Assembly: GCA_009760855.2 (NCBI GenBank)
Contig: WPIO01000191.1
Location: 220,501-280,500 of the forward strand
Direction of reading: 5' to 3'
Origin: Cristatella mucedo
Lineage: Eukaryota; Bryozoa; Phylactolaemata; Cristatellidae
DNA length: 60,000 nucleotides
The position numbers were made by a program, and so were the translations under genes. This document shows, piece by piece, positions 53,879 to 60,000 of this stretch. Below the pieces are notes generated by a model that worked only from the letters and a program-made list of their open reading frames with translations, was not told the DNA's origin and searched no databases. Positions within the stretch are counted from its first letter, which is position 1. Each line of letters starts with the position of its first letter.

Positions 53879-54055
53879 ATGAATTTCTTTAGGATATCTA
53901 GTAAAGGACGTAGATTGTCTGCTCTAGATGAAACACAGGTTGCACTCTTAGCATCAGAAAGCAAACGCTACTGGTTAGCATGTGTCCCAGCTATGGCTAC
54001 GGTCATTGGAGAATATCTAAGATTGCTGGAACATGTAAAAAATGAATATCTGTAA
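53879..54055 (+). CDS. Small ORF after the polymerase, unknown
   Basis: 58 codons from ATG: MNFFRISSKGRRLSALDE ... YWLACVPAMATVIGEYLRLL. It is mostly alpha-helical in appearance with no motif I know. It follows a (TA)n tract and lies just after the polymerase remnant on the same strand in the same AT-rich sequence. It may be a gene or remnant of the Polinton-like element. Confidence 0.4.
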   Translation: MNFFRISSKGRRLSALDETQVALLASESKRYWLACVPAMATVIGEYLRLLEHVKNEYL

Positions 54056-54205
54056 AAATAAATATTTGAATGAGAATTCTATTGATTAATAAAAGTGAAA
54101 GCGCAGGTAAATTTGTCATTTGTAATCCATAATTTCCTTGTTCACTCATTAGTATTTTAAATTAAACAAGTTTTAGCTTTAGTTTTATACGAATCGCTCC
54201 AGCAA

Positions 54206-54631
54206 GTGCATTCAAGAATCTTTGCTAAAAAGAAACCTGTCGCCGAAATACCAATGGAATTCATCTATCGTTTGTTTTTGCTGGATAGTAGAAGCGCAGT
54301 CTTTGATGATCAGAATGGTGAATTTCAAAAGTTGAGTGAAGAGATCGAGTCATTTGAAAGCTGCGGAACATGTATGAAATGTGATTCGTGTGCAGATATA
54401 AAGCTAGCACAAATGATTCACAAGATTATTCTAAAGAGTAAAACCAAGGTTACTCTAGAGGAATTGATTTGCAAAAAGGAAATTCTATCTGGAATATCGA
54501 AGGAATACGTAGTACATATAGGTAAGATTAGCATACATGAGATTACTTGTCATCATTTAGTGGGGCTCAGAACTCAGCCAACAGAAAGCAGGCTACTATT
54601 ATACACCATGATTATGAGGAGCTGCTTATAA
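54206..54631 (+). CDS. Unknown ORF with EIP motif and Cys cluster
   Basis: An open frame of about 141 codons. The first in-frame ATG is internal (IPMEF, about 54257), so the 5' end may be spliced or lost. It reads AEIPMEFIYRLFLLDS, then SCGTCMKCDSCADIKL (C-x2-C-x2-C-x2-C), ITCHHLVGL and TQPTESRLLL. The Cys spacing suggests metal binding. The EIP block recurs in the next ORF. No family recognised. It probably belongs to the Polinton-like element. Confidence 0.45.
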   Translation: MHSRIFAKKKPVAEIPMEFIYRLFLLDSRSAVFDDQNGEFQKLSEEIESFESCGTCMKCDSCADIKLAQMIHKIILKSKTKVTLEELICKKEILSGISKEYVVHIGKISIHEITCHHLVGLRTQPTESRLLLYTMIMRSCL

Positions 54632-54793
54632 ATACCGAGGTATTCCACAAAAGTGTGTTACAGATGTGAAATTTTACCAGGTTTTTAACTTTAATAATTA
54701 TTTTTTTTACTTTGATATGTAAATTGATCTAGCAATATTTGCATCAGTATAAGTAAATGTTGACCAGAGTTGTTTCTTAATCAGTTGTTAGGA

Positions 54794-54943
54794 ATGAAAC
54801 GCATTAGTGAAATACCTATACACTACGTATGTCGTTTGTTGCACATCACTGAAATGTATAAAGTATGTATAGAGCAGAAGATTGCCATCACAGATGCTGA
54901 GAATAAATTGCTTGAGGACATAAACAGATCACGTTTCTATTGA
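54794..54943 (+). CDS. Small ORF sharing the EIP motif
   Basis: 49 codons from ATG: MKRISEIPIHYVCRLLHITE ... AITDAENKLLEDINRSRFY, TGA. It aligns with 54206-54631 as EIP-x3-x-x-RL ... then an acidic helix (KLLEDI versus KLSEEI). This suggests two members of one small family. Unknown function. Confidence 0.45.
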   Translation: MKRISEIPIHYVCRLLHITEMYKVCIEQKIAITDAENKLLEDINRSRFY

Positions 54944-54979
54944 GTTTACTTAATTTGTTTATCTTTATATGGAAAGAAA

Positions 54980-55273
54980 ATGTATACGTCAGATGCTGCA
55001 ACCGTAACAGATTTCGCAAAGGCTAAAGGTGTCGCCACAGCTCAGAAACTGAGGCAATACATTGATTACCTAATAAAATCTCAACTCGTTACATATGACG
55101 CTCCAACGCTCACTTCAGACATTTCCGCGGTTACCGATACGCACGTAAAAACGCTTTACATCGCTCAGTGTACCTTCCAGGAACGATTTCATAACACGTT
55201 CCTGGTGGAAGCTTTAATAATACCGGGAATTATACATCGAACGGTTCATTTACCAGAGTTAAGGATCGTTTAG
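54980..55273 (+). CDS. Unknown 97-residue ORF, winged-helix-like start
   Basis: A true ATG after an A-rich leader (GGAAAGAAAATG). The N-terminus TVTDFAKAKGVATAQKLRQY, then IDYLIKSQLVTYD, has the look of a helix-turn-helix with a wing (D-F-A-x-x-x-G-V ... L-V). The C-terminal half, TLYIAQCTFQERF and IIPGIIHRTVHLPE, is unrecognised. It is intact, ending TAG at 55273. It sits at the right end of the AT-rich element, just before the duplicated segment at 55365. Function inferred only from pattern. Confidence 0.5.
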   Translation: MYTSDAATVTDFAKAKGVATAQKLRQYIDYLIKSQLVTYDAPTLTSDISAVTDTHVKTLYIAQCTFQERFHNTFLVEALIIPGIIHRTVHLPELRIV

Positions 55274-55364
55274 CTGAGGATATAAGTGTGCAAACGATTT
55301 AGACAAAGCTGCAAAGTTGCATGATATTTATTACACTTAATTATTGCACGACTTTGATCATGTT

Positions 55365-56114
55365 CAGCCATAATAGTAGTGTTCCGACCAGTACTGTTCA
55401 GTCATAGTAGTAGTGCTCTGAACAGACGTCGGCTTGATTCCTCCAGCCACTGATTCCTTATTACCTGAAGCAATTGGAGCGAAAGTTGTATAAGGTCGCT
55501 TTTACGGCTATACAAATAATGCTGTTAAACCAGAAAATTTTGAAATATATTTTTTCAAAGATTTATAACTGTGCTCCCCTTCGGTAGAAGCTATGATATA
55601 TTCCATTTCAGTTTTTGGAAATTCATGCAAATTAAGGAACTGTGTCTCGTTGTTGTATCTCAGTTGCATCCTGCGAATTTAGATTTTAAATTGGGCTACG
55701 CAAGGGTATCCTTACTGTTAGGGCAGAAAGAGAGGAGTAATTTTCAATTTTCATGTTGCCTAGACCCATCTGTAGTGAGAGTTTTATTATTGCTTACATC
55801 GTAAGAAATTTCAAAGGAGTCCTTTCAAAAGTACGTGAACCAAGTGACCCAATCAAGTGTCAATATCAACGAGCTTTCTTAGACTGCCGTATATTCATAC
55901 AAGATTAGGCTTTCCTTTTGAAGTAGCCAACGTGTGCAGCGTATAGGCACTGATTGGGCCCAGTATTTACCATGGACCAGTATTTACGGTGCTCACTTTT
56001 GAAAGGCCGAGGTCAGGGTAAATGTATTTGGCGACCGAGTTCGTAGGCTCGAGCCCCGTGGAATATGTGAAGTGTGTGAATCGAGGTTATATTCTCTTAG
56101 GGCACTACAAATGA

Positions 56115-56203
<89 letters not shown>

Positions 56204-58530
56204 CGTTTCTGTGAGCGTACGTGTGTGTGAATGTGTGTTGCTTTTATAAGGAGCTGTCTTAGACGAGCGTGTAATGCCTTACGGGAACAGGCTTTCCTTC
56301 AAGTTGTGAATTACTGGCGTATTTGAGTCTCGAGAAGATTTCAGGCAGAGAAATCGAGTCACTTATTTATTGAGGAGACGCTTGCCTTTAAACGTTACGA
56401 CTTACGTAGCAAGTTTTTCGACCTGGCCACGCGTCAACATCTGGACATCTGGATACTCGGGTGCGAAATTGATGACAAGTCAGCAAGATCCGTTGCTTGC
56501 AAACCTAAGACGAATTAAATACATGAAATCTACTCAAAGCTCTAGATAAGCCATCTTGTTATTTCAAAATTTTCGTAGCCAGCAGGGTCTAGACTTAGGC
56601 ATACAGTAAATCTAGGTACAGCGATGCATCTTTTCATTCTGACCGTAGCACTGACACCCATTAACCTCTTTGGAATTACTGCAGCTACAACCACCGATCG
56701 ACCTGTTCGGCTAGTCCAAAATGAAGTATCAACAAGCTCATAACGACTACAAGCGACACAGCAACTGCGGCCGGCTGATGGCTCTCATTAAGCATTTGTG
56801 CTCGTTTGCCAACATCTTACAATCGCTGAGCGTGGCTTGCACTTGATCCGATCTCTCGAAGCCGTCCCTCGACCTGGTTTTTTTACTATATGGTATTATA
56901 TACTATATAATATATAATATTATATATTATATTATAACATTATACATTATATATTATATTTATATATTATATATATATATATTTAACTGTATATATTATA
57001 TAATAGTATATATAGTATTATATATATATATAATATTATTACAAAGCCTTAGTTCCTTCGTCGGTGGCAATGGCTGAGCGAATGGTAGTGAGTAATGACC
57101 ACAGCAACGTGATAATAATAACAGAGCAAGAAGTAATTCTCTTTCTATGAATTTTAAACTCGCCGGAAAAAAATGTTCATTGATAGTACGCACTATTTCA
57201 GCACGGACAAGGACGTCAAAGGTTAAAAGTCAAAGGTCTAAGCAGGTTTTTAACAGCCTCTATTATATTGAGATGCATGTAATGCCTTAACGGCCATCGC
57301 CATCTGCTTCCATTGCACCATAAAGAACGGCCCACCGTAGGACTCGAACCCAGGACCTGGATCATTAAGAGCGAGTACCTAAACCCTGGGCTAATCTAAA
57401 ACTTGGGTCAGTTAAAAGCACGACACATAGACCTAGAACATTTTTTGAGAAACTGGCTGACTGCAGCTACCAATCTCTGACCTGACGGCGCATCACGGGT
57501 TTTATTGCATCAAGCTACACTTGAAAAGATGATGAGCAGACGATAAGGAGAGCAAATGGCGTTCGCAGTAGTTATTCTTTCCGACTGCCGAGGACATACC
57601 AGAGCACATGCCAGACAAGTGGTAAAGACATGCAAGATATAGCAGGAAAACGAATACACTTTTGCCTGCCAGCTATGCATAGTCAGCTTTAGTGCCACAA
57701 GAAATCAGCGGGATTTATCTCTCTATTTATGTATTTATAAGCGCAGAACATCCTTCGACGAGTCACTATAAAATAGTGGAAATAGTCACGAGAACTATGA
57801 AACAGTGGATACGGTACTGTCCCGAATAGCTGCACCCACTATTTCGTAGTATTAATTTAGGAGTTCGCGAAATTCCGTACTGAGCGTTTACATGTTTCGA
57901 TGCGGTGCTTGTTAACCAAAATTAAGCAAATTTTAAAAAAACCTTCGGCAGCTTATGAAAATATGCTCACGCCGTGACTACGACGAGGCGACGCTGGCGG
58001 CTGGGAAGCATGTAGCAACACTCACATGCAATAACTTTGATAGAATGGATAGGAAGAGGTGCGCCAGCGTCTGAAGCTAAAGTTACCAAATTGTCTACCG
58101 TAACTGTCAAGGCTAACCACGAGCAGCTCACAGAATGTACTGCTGAGGCAGACACGAGGCCGGAAGTTGAGTGACCTAATGACGGCAGCAGGCTTGAACT
58201 TAGTCGCCAATTACCCAAAAGATGTAAAGGGTGATATAAAGGCGATAAAGGGAGATAAACCGCGTGGCGCAGCCGCAGGTCACAGCAGACGCTCCGAATG
58301 TTGAAATCGTGATGCCCGATATATGGCTGCCCGAGAAGCCAGAGATTCGGATTTTACACGTGAGCGAAGAAATAGCTCCTGATTACGCTCACGTGTCCGA
58401 TAACTTCACCTGACGATGCGAGGTGAGAAGTAATTTTTTTCTGCACCGTGTATGATACTATTATATTTAATAATATAATGTAATAGTATAATGTAATCCT
58501 ACTATTGCCATTGTTTAGCCATTTATTGTC
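55365..58530. repeat. Segmental duplication 1, right copy
   Basis: Partner of 7015-10835. Private here: AT-rich block 56880-57040 in place of the LINE-bearing insert. Homology resumes at 57060 (GGCAATGGCTGAGCGAAT versus TTGCAATGGCTGAGGGCT). A propeller-exon copy further right (59559-59936) matches the one right of the first copy, so the duplicated unit was probably larger. Confidence 0.88.
56040..56117 (+). repeat. SINE-2 partial copy, duplicated segment 2
   Basis: GTAGGCTCGAGCCCCGTGGA and AGTGTGTGAATCGAGGTTAT, partner of 7476-7557, again followed by (TA)n(GT)n. Confidence 0.75.
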
Positions 58531-58739
58531 GCACCCGTCGCTTCGAGACGGCGAAGCTGAGCGAACGGTTGAGGTTAGGCACTGCTGCTCTGATTCTGGA
58601 CAAGCTGTTTTCTTCCACTTCGAGCTTATTACCGATGAAGGCTGCACTGCAAGCACGTGACTACTTTCCACCATCAGTACGTGCCCGATGAGCACCCTAC
58701 TCGTGTGACGATGACGGTGTGCAATGCAGCGATGTGACT

Positions 58740-59190
58740 ATGCTTCGCTTGTCTTATTTGTCCGTTCGCGGCCGAGGAGGGAGGACCGCTTGCATAGCGC
58801 GCGAGTTCTACGAGGCTTCAGCGGCCGCGGCTAATCACTCGCTTTTGGAGACTTGAGAGGGAACTTTTTTTTTTCTCCAAGCGTGTTAAATGTCCAAGCC
58901 CGCCGGTGCTCGCACAGAGCCTAACCCATCGCACGGTTCGCGACATCTCCCTGTGCAGCGACTGCGATACTTTCTATATCACTCGGTGCTCTTTTTGTCT
59001 CCTCTCTCTGTATCAGCTCTCCGCACCCCGCACGAAGTTGACGCGCGTCCGTCAAGCCGCGCGGCTGCAGGCGCAGCAGCAATAGCTCAAGCTGCTGTTC
59101 TGCTTCGAGCGTTTTATGCTCAGGCTGACCATGCGGTTGCCTCGGCGTATCGAGCGAAAGCTCGGTGTGAGCAGAACTCCGCCAGCCAGT
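58740..59190. other. GC-rich segment, possible promoter or exon
   Basis: CG-rich sequence containing a T-rich stretch (58866-58880) and an ATG at 58890 with an open frame (MSKPAGARTEPNPSHGSRH...) that runs into the (CT)n tract. The frame is Ala/Arg-rich and matches no family I know. It might be a first exon on the plus strand or only a CpG island. Confidence 0.3.
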
Positions 59191-59191
59191 C

Positions 59192-59194
<3 letters not shown>

Positions 59195-59255
<61 letters not shown>
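59195..59255. repeat. (CT)n microsatellite
   Basis: About 60 bases of CT after a GC-rich segment. Confidence 0.95.
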
Positions 59256-59258
<3 letters not shown>

Positions 59259-59299
59259 CCCTTAAATAGCCACTTGCTACTTGAAAGTGCCTGACCATA

Positions 59300-59487
59300 A
59301 ATTCACAACTGCAGCGCCCTGCTATGTGCAGACAGAAAAGAGCATTACCTCAAGTCAGAGGACCATACATGCCTGGATCATAGTCCAGATGTAAAGTGCT
59401 CTCTATTCATTTTCCTACGTAACACTCATGTTGTCTTTGTGGCTTTCCGGAGTTACAGATAGAGGTACATTGTATTACATTACCCAG
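59300..59487 (+). mobile_element. LINE family-2 tail
   Basis: TTTCCTACGTAACACTCATG, GGCTTTCCGGAGTTACAGAT and ACATTGTATTACATTAC, a 3' UTR end without coding sequence. It abuts SINE-1 sequence at 59488. Confidence 0.8.
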
Positions 59488-59558
59488 GCGGTGGGCTTGA
59501 GTCCTGCTGTGAGCGATTCTTTATCGCCGACTGCGAGCTGTGGTGACACCACCGTCCA

Positions 59559-59936
59559 GTGACAGGTACAGAGGCAGTCGGTGGCTGCTGTAGGAGAGGA
59601 CTGCTGCTGTAGCACATCCCCAGACTCTGCACTGAGCCTCACACAGGGCCCGCTGTCTCCCCACACAGCCACGTACAGGAGGCCGCCTGCAGCACAGACG
59701 TCCAAAACTGTCTCCTCGTGTCTCCATTGTCTGTCACTACGGTGGCTGCAGCTGTCCAGTACGTACCACTGTCTGCCATCATCCAGCTTCATCTCGCTGT
59801 AGCTCGTAGTGACCAGAGCAGCAGCATAAGTGAGAGCCATACGCTGGATGACGTACAGCAGCAAGTGCAAGTATACCACACAGCCTATGGCTCTCACTGA
59901 GCACCTGCACAACGAGAACGTGGAAGGGAATTCCAC
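59559..59936 (-). pseudogene. Truncated copy of the propeller exon
   Basis: Minus-strand frame with KLDDGRQWYVLDSCSHR, DVCAAGGLLYVAVWGDSGPC and GDVLQQ, matching the exon at 11376-12253 (KLDDGRELYVVDSCSHR, DVCAAGGIVYLAVDSWGGS, GHVLQQ). It lacks the N-terminal two thirds and has small in-frame deletions. Its end is shifted and runs into SINE-1 sequence at about 59488-59551. It lies in the right place to be part of the 7-12 kb / 55-60 kb duplication. Confidence 0.75.
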
Positions 59937-60000
59937 AGTCTAGGTCCTAATGAGCAGAAGAAACAATCGCCGACCAGACGACCACCTGTTTACCTAGAAT

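Overview
This window is nuclear DNA from an animal. The one complete gene has short coding exons separated by introns with GT-AG ends and uses the standard code. Most of the rest is repeats: L2/CR1-like LINEs, tRNA-headed SINEs, long microsatellites and remnants of a Polinton/Maverick-like virus-related element. No operons, Shine-Dalgarno sites or prokaryotic features were seen. The repeat mix and RING/B-box genes suggest an invertebrate, but I cannot name the lineage. Annotation rests on reading motifs, splice sites and internal homologies; no database was searched.

Genes. The best gene is a sigma-class glutathione S-transferase on the minus strand (41718 to 36635). Five coding exons join with matching phases into 206 codons, with a polyadenylation signal 165 bases past the stop. 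Its introns hold a SINE, (GT)n and (CT)n tracts, a 1.5-kb inverted-repeat element and a LINE tail. Also on the minus strand, 23.2 to 11.4 kb, are two tandem RING/B-box (TRIM-like) 5' exons. Each is followed by a homologous 69-nt phase-1 exon, and only one propeller-like 3' exon (12253 to 11376) is present. Both long exons keep frame and splice phase but carry in-frame stops. A truncated copy of the propeller exon lies at 59.5-59.9 kb. Fragments of other genes include a CUB-domain exon start (5641), an LRR-like piece (2.2 kb) and a plausible TATA-driven first exon (3.17-3.40 kb).

Mobile DNA. LINE family 1 (tail AAAGCGCC...GGGCGCTTTATCAAGTG plus ATT repeats) has a near full-length minus copy at 14.3-17.9 kb, a decayed plus copy at 43.8-46.9 kb, a 5'-truncated copy with an intact 398-codon reading frame at 49.4-50.8 kb, and many 3' tails. 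LINE family 2 (tail ...GGAGTTACAGATGGAGATACATTACATT) appears mostly as 3' ends. One is nested in the 14-18 kb family-1 element with a 7-bp target duplication. SINE-1 is tRNA-headed and dispersed. SINE-2 joins a tRNA-like head to a family-1-like LINE tail. A cassette with degenerate TTTAGGG repeats and inverted GTAGGACAT ends sits in family-2 3' sequence three times. Polinton-like sequence occurs at 32.0-33.6 kb (integrase) and 51.2-55.3 kb (family B DNA polymerase plus small unknown ORFs).

Large-scale structure. Several direct segmental duplications are visible by eye: 7.0-12 kb with 55.4-59.9 kb, 0-2.1 kb with 24.5-26.9 kb, and 29.9-30.8 kb with 33.6-34.7 kb. Insertions present in only one copy order the events. 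GC-rich stretches at 41.7-42.8, 48.8-49.2 and 58.7-59.2 kb look like CpG islands or promoters; the first lies directly upstream of the GST start.
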